A DNA stretch of 43,500 nucleotides, from the NCBI GenBank assembly GCA_025408445.1, contig JANYIZ010000041.1:1-43500 (forward strand), in the 5' to 3' direction. This DNA is from Frigoribacterium sp. Lineage in GTDB: Bacteria; Actinomycetota; Actinomycetes; Actinomycetales; Microbacteriaceae. The notes under the pieces were generated by a model that did no database searches, had not been told where the DNA came from, and worked only from the letters and a program-made list of their open reading frames with translations. Of this stretch, positions 32,088 to 40,307 are shown piece after piece. The translations under genes were made by a program, and so were the position numbers. Position 1 is the first letter of the stretch. Every line of letters begins with the position of its first letter.

Positions 32088-32983
32088 CCAGAATCGCTTT
32101 CCTCGGGCTCGGCAACATGGGCGCACCGATGGCCGCCAATCTTGTGAAGGCTGGCCACACCGTCGTCGGATTCGACCCAGTGCCCGCTGCCCTCGACCAC
32201 GCCAAGGACAGCGGGGTGATCATCGCGGCTGAGGCTGTGGGGGCTGTCACGGACGTCGAGATTGTGATCACCATGTTTCCCAGCGGAAAGCACGTGATCG
32301 ATGCCTACAGAGAAGGACTGTTGGCCGCAGCGACTCCCGGCACCCTGTTCATCGATTCCTCCACGATCGATGTCGACGACGCCCGCACCGCGCGCTCCCT
32401 TGCCGTTACTGCCGGGCATCGGGGAATGGATGCCCCGGTCTCGGGTGGTGTCGGAGGGGCGACCGCCGGCACTCTCACCTTCATGGTCGGCGCCGACGAG
32501 GCGGACTTCGCCGTCGCCGAGCCGATCCTTTCCGTGATGGGCGGCCGGATCGTGCACTGCGGCGACTCGGGAGCCGGCCAGGCCGCGAAGATCTGCAACA
32601 ACCTGATCCTCGGTATCTCGATGATCGCCGTGAGTGAGGCATTCGTGCTCGGGGAGAAGCTCGGCCTGTCGAACCAGGCGCTCTTCGATGTCGCATCCAC
32701 GGCATCCGGCCAGTGCTGGGCACTCACCACCAACTGCCCGGTGCCGGGACCGGTGCCCGCGAGCCCGGCCAATCGCGACTACCAGCCCGGCTTCGCTGGC
32801 GCCCTCATGGCAAAAGACCTCGGGCTCGCGCTCGGAGCCCTCGAGGCGACCGGTACCGCCGCCGAGCTCGGGCCCCTCGCGGCATCCATCTATCGACGGT
32901 TCGCGGATGAGGGCGGGGCCGGTCTCGACTTCTCGGCCATTATTAACACCATCCGCAATAATTCGGGAGGCGCGGCGGCATGA
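32084..32983 (+). CDS. mmsB: 3-hydroxyisobutyrate dehydrogenase
   Basis: A 299-aa beta-hydroxyacid dehydrogenase. The NAD-binding start [22 protein letters not shown] is the family signature. [21 protein letters not shown] is the substrate-binding segment, and [12 protein letters not shown] carries the catalytic Lys169. [15 protein letters not shown] and [14 protein letters not shown] match 3-hydroxyisobutyrate dehydrogenases. It oxidises 3-hydroxyisobutyrate to methylmalonate semialdehyde with NAD+. It overlaps both neighbours by four bases (ATGA), in step with the pathway order hydrolase then dehydrogenase. A CoA-acylating MmsA is not in the window. Confidence 0.95.
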   Translation: MTRIAFLGLGNMGAPMAANLVKAGHTVVGFDPVPAALDHAKDSGVIIAAEAVGAVTDVEIVITMFPSGKHVIDAYREGLLAAATPGTLFIDSSTIDVDDARTARSLAVTAGHRGMDAPVSGGVGGATAGTLTFMVGADEADFAVAEPILSVMGGRIVHCGDSGAGQAAKICNNLILGISMIAVSEAFVLGEKLGLSNQALFDVASTASGQCWALTTNCPVPGPVPASPANRDYQPGFAGALMAKDLGLALGALEATGTAAELGPLAASIYRRFADEGGAGLDFSAIINTIRNNSGGAAA

Positions 32984-33756
32984 CCGACTACCAGAACATC
33001 CTGCTCGAACGGCGGGGACGCGTCGGGCTCATCACGCTCAACCGGCCAGAGGCGCTCAACGCGCTGAACCTGGCCCTGATGACCGACGTGGTGACAGCCG
33101 CGACCGAGCTCGATGCCGATACCGGTATCGGAGCGATCGTGCTCACCGGATCGGCTCGTGTTTTCGCCGCCGGGGCGGACATCAAGGAAATGTCCACCCA
33201 GACCTACATGGATATGTACCTCGCCGACTGGTTCTCTGGCTGGGATCGGCTCGCCGCGGTGCGCACTCCGCTCATCGCCGCGGTCTCCGGTCACGCCCTC
33301 GGCGGCGGGTGCGAGCTCGCCATGCTGTGCGATTTCATCATCGCCGCCGACACCGCGAAGTTCGGCCAGCCGGAGATCAAGCTGGGAGTGATCCCCGGCA
33401 TCGGTGGCTCTCAACGACTCACCCGCGCGGTCGGCAAGGCCAAGGCCATGGAACTGATCCTGACGGGGCGCACGATCGACGCGGGCGAAGCCGAACGCGC
33501 GGGTCTCGTCGCCAGGGTCGTGGCAGCCGACGACCTGCTCGAGAACGCCCTCGCCACCGCGACCACGATCGCCGGGATGTCCCTCCCGGTCGCAATGCTC
33601 GCCAAGGAGGCGGTGAACGCGGCCTTCGAGACGACGCTGGATGCCGGCCTCCGTTTCGAGCGCCGGGTCTTCCACTCCATATTCGCCATCGACGACCAAA
33701 AGGAGGGGATGCGCGCCTTCATCGAGAAGCGCGCCCCGACTTTCACGAACCGATAG
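32980..33756 (+). CDS. Enoyl-CoA hydratase
   Basis: A 258-aa crotonase with a complete active site. GADIKEM and [15 protein letters not shown] form the oxyanion hole and carry catalytic Glu112; [16 protein letters not shown] carries the second catalytic Glu132. It ends with [18 protein letters not shown], the usual trimer-contact tail. It would hydrate methacrylyl-CoA or another short enoyl-CoA between the dehydrogenase and hydrolase steps. The ATG overlaps the mmsB stop. After its stop a 17-bp triplicate repeat separates it from the aldehyde dehydrogenase, the only real gap in the first six genes. Confidence 0.94.
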   Translation: MTDYQNILLERRGRVGLITLNRPEALNALNLALMTDVVTAATELDADTGIGAIVLTGSARVFAAGADIKEMSTQTYMDMYLADWFSGWDRLAAVRTPLIAAVSGHALGGGCELAMLCDFIIAADTAKFGQPEIKLGVIPGIGGSQRLTRAVGKAKAMELILTGRTIDAGEAERAGLVARVVAADDLLENALATATTIAGMSLPVAMLAKEAVNAAFETTLDAGLRFERRVFHSIFAIDDQKEGMRAFIEKRAPTFTNR

Positions 33757-33758
33757 AG

Positions 33759-33809
33759 CTTCTCGATTCGCCAGACTTCTCGATTCGCCACACTTCTCGA
33801 TCCGATAGG
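33759..33809 (+). repeat. 17-bp tandem repeat, three copies
   Basis: Units start at 33759, 33776 and 33793. The first two, CTTCTCGATTCGCCAGA and its copy ending CACA, differ at one base. The third diverges at its end (CTTCTCGATCCGATAGG) and supplies the AGGA ribosome-binding site for the next gene. The echA stop lies just before the first copy. Confidence 0.92.
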
Positions 33810-33818
33810 AACCACCGC

Positions 33819-35327
33819 ATGACTGACACCACACTCCTCGATGGCGCCGTAGACACCTACTCGACGACTCGCGGACCCGACCAACCCATGTGGATCGGAG
33901 GGCAGAAGGTGCACTCGACCACCGAGGAGTGGCGCGAGGTTGCCAACCCTGCCCATCGCGGCAGCGTGATCTGCCGGGTTCCGGCGGCGGGGGTGGAGGA
34001 TGTCGACCGGGCGGTGGCTGCGGCCAGGGCCGCGTTCCCCGACTGGCGGGCACGACACTTCACCGAACGGGCGCGAGCTCTCGCCCGCATCGCCGACGAG
34101 ATCGAGGCACGGGCGGAACACTTCGCTCGCCTGACGGCCCTTGACACCGGTAACGCGCTGCGTACCCAGGCTCGCCCGGAGGTGACGACCCTCGTCGCAC
34201 TGTTCCGATATTTCTCTGGCATCGCCGGAGAAGTCAAAGGGACGACCCTGCCGGCCGGCGACAACCAGCTGCAGTACACCCGACTTGAGCCGCTTGGCGT
34301 GGTCGCCTGCATCCTGCCGTGGAACTCGCCTCTCATGATCGCCGGCTTCAAAGTGCCGGCCGCACTCGCCGCGGGAAACACCGTGATCCTCAAGGCCGCG
34401 GATGACGCCCCGCTGACCATCCTGCTGCTCGCGGAGGTGTGCAACCGGCACCTCCCCGCGGGCGTAGTCAACGCGCTGACCGGTCGCGGAAGCCTCATCG
34501 GATCCGCGCTCGCGACGCATCCTGGAGTCGACAAGGTCTCCTTCACCGGCTCCACCGAGGTGGGCCGCGGCGTCGGCCGCCAGGCGGGAGAACGTCTGGC
34601 CCACGTCTCGCTCGAACTCGGCGGCAAGAACCCCTCGATCGTCTTTCCGGATGCCGTCGACGACGACCTCATCGACGGATTGCTTCTCGCTTCGCGCTTC
34701 ACTCGCCAGGGACAGAGCTGCACGGCCGGATCGCGCCTCTTCCTGCACGCGGACATCTACGACGAGGTGCTCGATCGCCTGGTCGGCCGACTCGGCGCGC
34801 TGAGGGTCGGTGATCCGCTCGACGAGAGCTCCGATATGGGAGCGATCATCAACGGCAAACAGCACGCTTCGATCGACGACTATCTGGCGGACGGCCGCTC
34901 AAACCCTGCCATGACCGTCGCTCTCGGTGGTTCCGCGCCGTCTGAGGGCGCGCTCACGGAGGGGTTTTATCACCTGCCGACTGTCTTCGCGGGCGCGCGC
35001 AACGACTTCCGTCTCGCGCAGGAGGAGATCTTCGGGCCGGTACTCGTCGCCATTCCGTGGCGAGAGGTGGACGAAGTGGTGCAGATGGCCAATGACTCCA
35101 ATTACGGGCTGGCCGCCTTCGTGTGGAGCCACGACCTCGACGCGGCGCTCAACACAGCCCACCGGGTCGACGCCGGCTGGATCCAGGTGAATCAGGGCGG
35201 TGGCCAGGTGGTCGGCCAGTCATACGGTGGCTACAAGCAGAGCGGGATCGGTCGAGAGGTATCGCTCGAAGGCATGCTCGCCGGCTTCACCCAGACCAAG
35301 CAGATCAACATCAAGCTGCGCTCATGA
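33819..35327 (+). CDS. NAD(P)-dependent aldehyde dehydrogenase
   Basis: A 502-aa aldehyde dehydrogenase. Visible active-site parts are ILPWNSPL (Asn169), FTGSTEVGR (cofactor loop), LELGGKNP with general base Glu266, and GQSCTAGSR with nucleophile Cys301. EEIFGPV near the C terminus binds the cofactor ribose. The motif around Cys is that of betaine/general aldehyde dehydrogenases, not the CoA-acylating MmsA form (usually GQRCMA), so it probably does not replace MmsA. It may act on a branched or hydroxy-aldehyde linked to the same catabolism. The start at ATG 33819 follows AGGA. A longer frame upstream to 32634 is a shadow of mmsB/echA. It overlaps the CoA-transferase gene. Confidence 0.93.
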   Translation: MTDTTLLDGAVDTYSTTRGPDQPMWIGGQKVHSTTEEWREVANPAHRGSVICRVPAAGVEDVDRAVAAARAAFPDWRARHFTERARALARIADEIEARAEHFARLTALDTGNALRTQARPEVTTLVALFRYFSGIAGEVKGTTLPAGDNQLQYTRLEPLGVVACILPWNSPLMIAGFKVPAALAAGNTVILKAADDAPLTILLLAEVCNRHLPAGVVNALTGRGSLIGSALATHPGVDKVSFTGSTEVGRGVGRQAGERLAHVSLELGGKNPSIVFPDAVDDDLIDGLLLASRFTRQGQSCTAGSRLFLHADIYDEVLDRLVGRLGALRVGDPLDESSDMGAIINGKQHASIDDYLADGRSNPAMTVALGGSAPSEGALTEGFYHLPTVFAGARNDFRLAQEEIFGPVLVAIPWREVDEVVQMANDSNYGLAAFVWSHDLDAALNTAHRVDAGWIQVNQGGGQVVGQSYGGYKQSGIGREVSLEGMLAGFTQTKQINIKLRS

Positions 35328-36574
35328 CCGAGGCCGTGACGGGGGATGCTGGGACGGAAAAGGCCGGGACGGCGGAACCCGCCCCGCTGAACGGCATCGT
35401 CGTCCTCGACCTCACGCGCGCGCTCGCCGGCCCCTACGCGACGGCGCTGCTCGCCGACCTCGGCGCGACCATCACCAAGGTGGAGAGCGTGAAAGGCGGC
35501 GACTCGACCCGCGGCTGGCCCCCGTTTGAAAACGACCACAGCCTGTACTTCGACTCCGTCAATCGCGGTAAATCGTCGATCGCGCTCGACTTCTACGCTC
35601 CGGAGGGCCAGGCATTACTTCGACGACTGGCGCTCGCCGCCGACGTTGTCGTCGAGAACTTCCGCCCGGGGGTGATGACGGACATCGGGCTGGATCCCGA
35701 TGAGCTTCGCGCCGAAAAGCCCGCTTTGATCGTCGCCTCCGTGAGCGGATTCGGGAGCACCGGTCCGCTCAGCCAGACGGCCGGCCTCGACCAGGTGGCG
35801 CAGGGAATGTCGGGTGTCATGTCGGTCACGGGCGAGGACGCGGACACGATGTACCGGGTGGGCATCCCCATCATCGATATCTTCGCCGGTGTTTTCACCG
35901 CGGTCGGAATCGCTGCGGCACTCGTGGGACGGGAGCGCACCGGGCATGGTCTCTCGGTCTCGACATCGCTGCTCGAGGCAGCCCTCGCCATCTCGGTATT
36001 CCAGGGGCAGCGTTACCTCAGCCTGGGGGAGATCCCCACGCCGCAGGGCAACAACCATCCCGTGCTAGCACCCTACGGGGTCTTCGAGACCGCGGACATC
36101 CCGATCATCATCGCGGTCGGGAACGACAAGCACTGGCGCGACCTGTGCGCTCTCGTCGGAGACCCGGCGCTCGCCGACGAGCCGGATTTCGCGACCGGAA
36201 AGTTCCGCACCGCTCATCGGTCGGCTCTCGCGGCAAGGCTCGAAGTGGCCCTTGCCGCCCGGTCGGGCATCGAATGGGTCGAAGCCCTGAGGCGGGCGCG
36301 CATCCCCGCCGGGCCCATCTACAACTATGCCCAGGCATTTGCCGATCCGCAGGTGCAACACCTTGACATGGTCAAGCACGTCACGCGTACCGATGGCACG
36401 GACCTGCCACTGCTTCGGGGGCCGATCTCCCTCGACGGGGTTGCGCCGCGCATCCGCAAGGCCCCACCGTCACTCGGGGAGGATACCCGGGCTGTGCTCT
36501 CCGAACTTGGACTCAGCGAGCACCAGGTTGCCGGACTGGTGGCGGCCGGGATCGTCGCCGTGTCTGAGGACTGA
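35324..36574 (+). CDS. CaiB/BaiF family III CoA-transferase
   Basis: A 416-aa formyl-CoA transferase-like enzyme. VVLDLTRALAGPYATALLADLGATITKVE is the N-terminal Rossmann entry; VVENFRPGVMTDIGLD and GLDQVAQGMSG follow, the latter with the probable catalytic Asp156. RIPAGPIYNYAQAFADPQVQ near residue 330 and the late PLLRGPISL complete the family pattern. It moves CoA between carboxylic acids; the donor and acceptor are unknown. The first 22 residues are a polar tail. The ATG overlaps the aldehyde dehydrogenase stop by four bases. Its presence shows that the operon handles a free acid that must be activated, beyond plain valine breakdown (inference). Confidence 0.92.
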   Translation: MTEAVTGDAGTEKAGTAEPAPLNGIVVLDLTRALAGPYATALLADLGATITKVESVKGGDSTRGWPPFENDHSLYFDSVNRGKSSIALDFYAPEGQALLRRLALAADVVVENFRPGVMTDIGLDPDELRAEKPALIVASVSGFGSTGPLSQTAGLDQVAQGMSGVMSVTGEDADTMYRVGIPIIDIFAGVFTAVGIAAALVGRERTGHGLSVSTSLLEAALAISVFQGQRYLSLGEIPTPQGNNHPVLAPYGVFETADIPIIIAVGNDKHWRDLCALVGDPALADEPDFATGKFRTAHRSALAARLEVALAARSGIEWVEALRRARIPAGPIYNYAQAFADPQVQHLDMVKHVTRTDGTDLPLLRGPISLDGVAPRIRKAPPSLGEDTRAVLSELGLSEHQVAGLVAAGIVAVSED

Positions 36575-36576
36575 TC

Positions 36577-37374
36577 GTGGCGGGCATCGCAGTCGAGACG
36601 AGAGGCACAATCGCGACTCTCACGATCGAGAACGTCGGAAAGCGAAACTCCCTGACCGTGAAGATGTGGCACCGGCTGCCCGAGGCGCTCTCCGAGCTCG
36701 CCTCCGATCCGAGTGTGAAGGTCTTGGTGGTGCGCGGCGCCGGCGAAGACTTCTCCTCTGGCGCGGACATCCGCGATCTCGCACGCATCCTCCACGCGCC
36801 GGGCATGCCGGACGGCGGACTCGTGACCGTGGCCGAGAACGCGCTCGCCGAATTCCCCAAACCCACCGTCGCGGCAATCGACGGCTTCTGCGTCGGGGGA
36901 GGCTGGCAGATCGCGGCCGCCTGTGACGTCCGCATCGCGTCCGACCGCGCGACATTCGGCATCACGCCCGCGCGTATCGGCATCATCTACCCACTGTCCG
37001 GCATCCAGCGCCTGGTGAGCATCGTCGGTCCGGCGACTGCGAAATACCTGCTCTTCAGTGGCGAGCTCATCAGTAGCGGGCAGGCCGTCTCGCTCGGGAT
37101 GCTCTCGCAGGTGCATCCCGCGCCTGGGCTGTGGGCAGCGGTCGATTCGTTCGCCGGGATGCTCGCCAGCCGCTCCCAGCTTTCGATCCAGGCGATGAAG
37201 CAGCTGGTCCACGCGTTCGCGGCGGGAGAGGATGCCGCCGCGATCGGCGATGCCTGGCAGCGCGAGGCGGCGGCAAGTGACGACCCAGAGATCGGGGCCA
37301 CAGCATTTCTCGCGCACGAAACCCCGTCATTCAGCTGGACGGGTTCAGGCTTCGTGAGACGACCGGTCGTCTGA
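36577..37374 (+). CDS. Crotonase-superfamily protein lacking both catalytic glutamates
   Basis: A 265-aa enoyl-CoA hydratase/isomerase-fold protein. The oxyanion-hole parts SGADIRDLAR (61-70) and CVGGGWQIAAACD (105-117) are kept. But where hydratases have Glu after the GGG-x motif it has Gln111, and the second Glu is replaced by Ala132 in TPARIGIIYP. It is therefore unlikely to be a normal hydratase; isomerase, decarboxylase or hydrolase activity is possible in this superfamily. A GTG start with GAGGA seven bases upstream lies two bases after the CaiB stop. The last 30 bases overlap the convergent MarR gene. Confidence 0.9.
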   Translation: MAGIAVETRGTIATLTIENVGKRNSLTVKMWHRLPEALSELASDPSVKVLVVRGAGEDFSSGADIRDLARILHAPGMPDGGLVTVAENALAEFPKPTVAAIDGFCVGGGWQIAAACDVRIASDRATFGITPARIGIIYPLSGIQRLVSIVGPATAKYLLFSGELISSGQAVSLGMLSQVHPAPGLWAAVDSFAGMLASRSQLSIQAMKQLVHAFAAGEDAAAIGDAWQREAAASDDPEIGATAFLAHETPSFSWTGSGFVRRPVV

Positions 37375-37890
37375 CGAGTCGTCACCGAAGTCACCGGCGT
37401 CGCGGCGGAATCTCCCGAGCATGCCGTTGAGTTCGACGAGTTCCGTCGCGCTGAAGCCGGGCCGTGAAAACACTACGGAGTTGAGTTCCCGTGTCGCAGC
37501 GAGCGCTCGTACTCGCCCCTCAGGAGTGATCTCAACCAGCGTGCCGCGTCCATCGGTGGGGTGAGCGACCCGGCGAACGAGACCCGCGCGCTCGAGACGA
37601 TCCACCGCGTTGGTGACGCTGGTCGGATGCACTTGGAGGCGGGCGCTTGCCTTGACCATAGGCAGGGTCCCGGAGCGGGCGAAACTCAGGAGGGCGAGAA
37701 GCTCGAATCGGGCGAAGGTGAGGTCGAATCTCTTGAGCACCCCGTCGATGCGGGAGAGCAGAATTTGTTGGGTGCGCATGATGGAGGTGACTGCAGCCAT
37801 GCCCTCCGAGGCATCCGTCCAGCCCCGTTCATCCCACTGTCGCTTCGCCTCGGCGATCGGATCACGGCGCAGGGGATCGGGTGCCCTCAT
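37345..37890 (-). CDS. MarR family transcriptional regulator
   Basis: A 181-aa winged-helix regulator. The N-terminal helix (IMRTQQILLSRIDGVLKRFDL) leads into FARFELLALLSFA. The recognition region is MVKASARLQVHPTSVTNAVDRLERAGLVRRV and the wing is AHPTDGRGTLVEITPEG, the MarR signature. I chose the ATG at 37890 (MRAPDPLRRDPIAEAKRQW) because the residues before it look non-coding, though the frame is open to 38082. The 3' end overlaps the crotonase gene by 30 bp on the opposite strand, so each transcript would be antisense to the other. It probably regulates the catabolic operon with an acyl-CoA ligand (inference). Confidence 0.88.
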   Translation of the reverse strand: MRAPDPLRRDPIAEAKRQWDERGWTDASEGMAAVTSIMRTQQILLSRIDGVLKRFDLTFARFELLALLSFARSGTLPMVKASARLQVHPTSVTNAVDRLERAGLVRRVAHPTDGRGTLVEITPEGRVRALAATRELNSVVFSRPGFSATELVELNGMLGRFRRDAGDFGDDSSDDRSSHEA

Positions 37891-38169
37891 CTCTGCCGCC
37901 GTTCCCTCGCGTTGCGTTAGGCCTTCATTCTCGTAGGGGAGCATATCGCGGGGTGAGAGCATCGCCGGTCTGAGCGGGATCGCATCACCCAGACCAGGAT
38001 GAGCCGCACCATGGTTCGTTGCAGCGCGGTGAGCCGCATGATCTTCCGTGAGTCGGTGCTCGGCAGCCGGCTCAGCATCCACTCAGCCACGGCCAATTGT
38101 CAGTTCCGCCGCTTAGCTTAGGAGCTGTATCACCTAAGGCTTTACCCTCTGAGAAAAAGGTTTTCGACC
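37891..38169. promoter_or_regulatory. Divergent intergenic region with CTTAGG inverted repeat
   Basis: The 279 bp between the divergent MarR and LolA-like genes contain no supported gene. Near the right end CTTAGG (38117-38122) and CCTAAG (38133-38138) form 6-bp inverted arms around a 10-bp centre, 32 bases from the LolA-like GTG. The size suits a dimeric regulator, possibly the MarR protein, or a terminator-like structure. The region also holds the open but unlikely N-terminal extension of the MarR frame. Confidence 0.4.
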
Positions 38170-39348
38170 GTGCCTCGCAATATCGTCAAATGGCTGCCAG
38201 CCATCGTCGTTCCCGCCGTCGTCGTCGCGGGCGTCATCGTGCTTCCGCTGCAGGCGGGAGCGGCTAGCCCCCTGCCCGACCGGTCGGCGAAGCAGGTGCT
38301 GCTGATGATCGCGAGCAGCGCAGGCACTGACTTCTCCGGCACGGTGCAGTCGACCTCCGACCTCGGCCTTCCGGCGCTGAGCCTGAGCAGCGGTATGTCA
38401 CAGTCAATGATCGATTCGATGTCAGCATCCGTTCCCAAGGGTATGGAGGACTTTGTGCCGAAAGGCGCATCGAATAGTGCCCTCACCACTGCGCTCGGTC
38501 TCGTGAGTGGATCGCACACCGCGCGAGTATTCGTCGACAGTTCGAAGGTGGCCGGTGATCCTCAAAAGGTGCGAATCCAGCTCGAAGACAAGCTGGCCGA
38601 GCGCAACCTCGTGAGCAATGGAACGGATGTCTGGTCCTACGATTCTCAAACCAACACCGCCACCCACGCAGCAATCCCGGCCGATCTCTCCACCTCGGTG
38701 AAGACAAAACTCAGCGGCATCAATGCCGCCGTCGGTGTCGACGTCTCCAACCCGTCCGAATTGGCGAAAGAGTTGCTCGATCGTGCGGATCCGAGCACCA
38801 AGGTCTCCGTCGGCACTGACCGCACCGTCGCCGGACGAAGCACCTACTCGCTGGTTCTCACGCCGAAATCGTCGAACACTCTGGTCGCGTCGGTGACGAT
38901 CGACGTTGACTCCCAGACAGGCCTCCCGCTCGAGGTCACGGTCCTGGCGAAGGGTCAAAAGAGCCCTGCGGTACAGGTTGGCTTCAGCGCTGTGGAATTC
39001 TCGACTCCCGACGCCAACGTCTTCACCTTCACCCCACCGGTCGGCGCCACCGTGGTCGAACAAAAATTGCCACAGGGCACGACTACGGGCGAAAAGAAAA
39101 CTCTGGGCTCGATGGTCGCCGACATCCCCACCGTCACGGGCACGGGTTGGGGTTCGATCGCGGAGTTCGCCGCGACCTCCGTTCCGAAAGAGATTTCTGA
39201 CAACGCTCTCCTGGCCCAGATCGCGACCAAGGTGTCGGGCGGCCGCGCCCTCTCGACCTCCCTTGTCAACGTCTTCATCGCCACCGACGGCCGGGTGTTC
39301 GTCGGTTCGGTACCCCTGGCTCAGCTCCAAGCCGCCGCCGGCAAGTGA
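38170..39348 (+). CDS. Secreted LolA/RseB-like protein
   Basis: A 392-aa exported protein. The first 32 residues are a Sec signal (basic start, hydrophobic IVVPAVVVAGVIVLPL, cleavage likely after AGA); there is no lipobox Cys. The mature part has SGTVQSTSDLGLPAL and NLVSNGTDVWSYDSQTNTATH. Later VSVGTDRTVAGRSTYSLVLTPKSS and IDVDSQTGLPLEVTV complete the pattern of the LolA/DUF2092 fold in gram-positive outer-membrane-carrier-like proteins. It may bind lipid or act as an anti-sigma co-sensor. The GTG start has AAAAGG upstream. Its stop overlaps the ABC ATPase GTG, so it works with that exporter (inference). Confidence 0.83.
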   Translation: MPRNIVKWLPAIVVPAVVVAGVIVLPLQAGAASPLPDRSAKQVLLMIASSAGTDFSGTVQSTSDLGLPALSLSSGMSQSMIDSMSASVPKGMEDFVPKGASNSALTTALGLVSGSHTARVFVDSSKVAGDPQKVRIQLEDKLAERNLVSNGTDVWSYDSQTNTATHAAIPADLSTSVKTKLSGINAAVGVDVSNPSELAKELLDRADPSTKVSVGTDRTVAGRSTYSLVLTPKSSNTLVASVTIDVDSQTGLPLEVTVLAKGQKSPAVQVGFSAVEFSTPDANVFTFTPPVGATVVEQKLPQGTTTGEKKTLGSMVADIPTVTGTGWGSIAEFAATSVPKEISDNALLAQIATKVSGGRALSTSLVNVFIATDGRVFVGSVPLAQLQAAAGK

Positions 39349-40307
39349 CGGTCCCGGCTGCCGATTTCGCGATCGTGACCGAGGGACTCACCAAACGATT
39401 CGGCCAGCAGACGGCTGTCAATTCAATTGATCTTGCGGTTCCGAGTGGATCCGTCTTCGGATTCCTCGGCCCAAACGGATCGGGCAAGACTACGAGCATC
39501 CGCATGTTTCTCGGGCTGGTGCAGCCGACGAGCGGCACCGTTCGGGTGCTGGGGGAACGAATGCCCGACAGGCTGCACACCGTACTTCCGCGTGTGGGAG
39601 CGCTGGTTGAGGGCCCCGCGTTTTATCCATACCTCTCCGGGATCGACAACCTACGACGTTACGACTCCGCCGATCGCTATGCCTCCTCTCGCAGCCGCTC
39701 CGCGCGGATCGACTCCGCCCTGGAGCGAGTGGGGCTGGGTAATGCCGCGCAGAAGAAGGTGCACGCCTACTCGCTCGGAATGAAGCAGCGCCTTGGCATC
39801 GCGAACGCCCTCTTGCGGCCGCGCGAGCTCCTCGTACTCGATGAGCCGACCAACGGACTCGATCCCCAGGGAACCCGCGAGGTGCGCAGCCTTGTCGGGG
39901 CGCTGGCCGCGGAGGGCACCACGGTGTTCGTGTCGAGTCACCTTCTCAGCGAGGTGGCCCAGATGTGCACCCACGCCGCGGTGATGAGTGCCGGTAACAT
40001 CGTCGCTCAGGGTACCCTCGCCGAGCTCCGCGGAGTCGACACTGCCCGCGTTCGGGTGCTGACCCCGGACGCGGATTTAGCGGTTGAGACGCTGCGCCAC
40101 CTCGGCCTCGCGGCCGAGCGGTCGCACATGGACGGCACCGCGACTTGGGTGCTTGCCCCTGTGCGCGACGAGGTGGCGGAACCGGAGACAATCGCCTCCG
40201 CCCTTCAGTCGGCCGGGGTTCGGATCCGCGCATTCTCGGTGGAGGAACCCAGCCTCGAAGAACGATTCGTCGCCCTGACCGGAGAAGGTTTCGATGTCGT
40301 CCAGTGA
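39345..40307 (+). CDS. ABC transporter ATP-binding protein
   Basis: A 320-aa nucleotide-binding subunit. Walker A GPNGSGKTT (42-50), the Q-loop region around LGLVQPTSGTV, signature YSLGMKQRLG, Walker B LLVLDEPTNGLDPQG and switch His SSHLLSE are all intact. The C-terminal 90 residues form the added domain of drug/lantibiotic-type exporters. The GTG start overlaps the upstream stop (GTGA), and its own 3' end overlaps the permease by 14 bases, so the three genes form one unit. It supplies ATP for export by the 40294 permease. Unlike the ATPase at 9683, its partner is whole. Confidence 0.94.
   Translation: MTVPAADFAIVTEGLTKRFGQQTAVNSIDLAVPSGSVFGFLGPNGSGKTTSIRMFLGLVQPTSGTVRVLGERMPDRLHTVLPRVGALVEGPAFYPYLSGIDNLRRYDSADRYASSRSRSARIDSALERVGLGNAAQKKVHAYSLGMKQRLGIANALLRPRELLVLDEPTNGLDPQGTREVRSLVGALAAEGTTVFVSSHLLSEVAQMCTHAAVMSAGNIVAQGTLAELRGVDTARVRVLTPDADLAVETLRHLGLAAERSHMDGTATWVLAPVRDEVAEPETIASALQSAGVRIRAFSVEEPSLEERFVALTGEGFDVVQ

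Noticed and set aside
33819-35327. Methylmalonate-semialdehyde dehydrogenase (MmsA) as the name for the operon's aldehyde dehydrogenase
   Set aside because: The motif around the catalytic Cys (GQSCTAG) is that of general aldehyde dehydrogenases rather than the CoA-acylating MmsA form.
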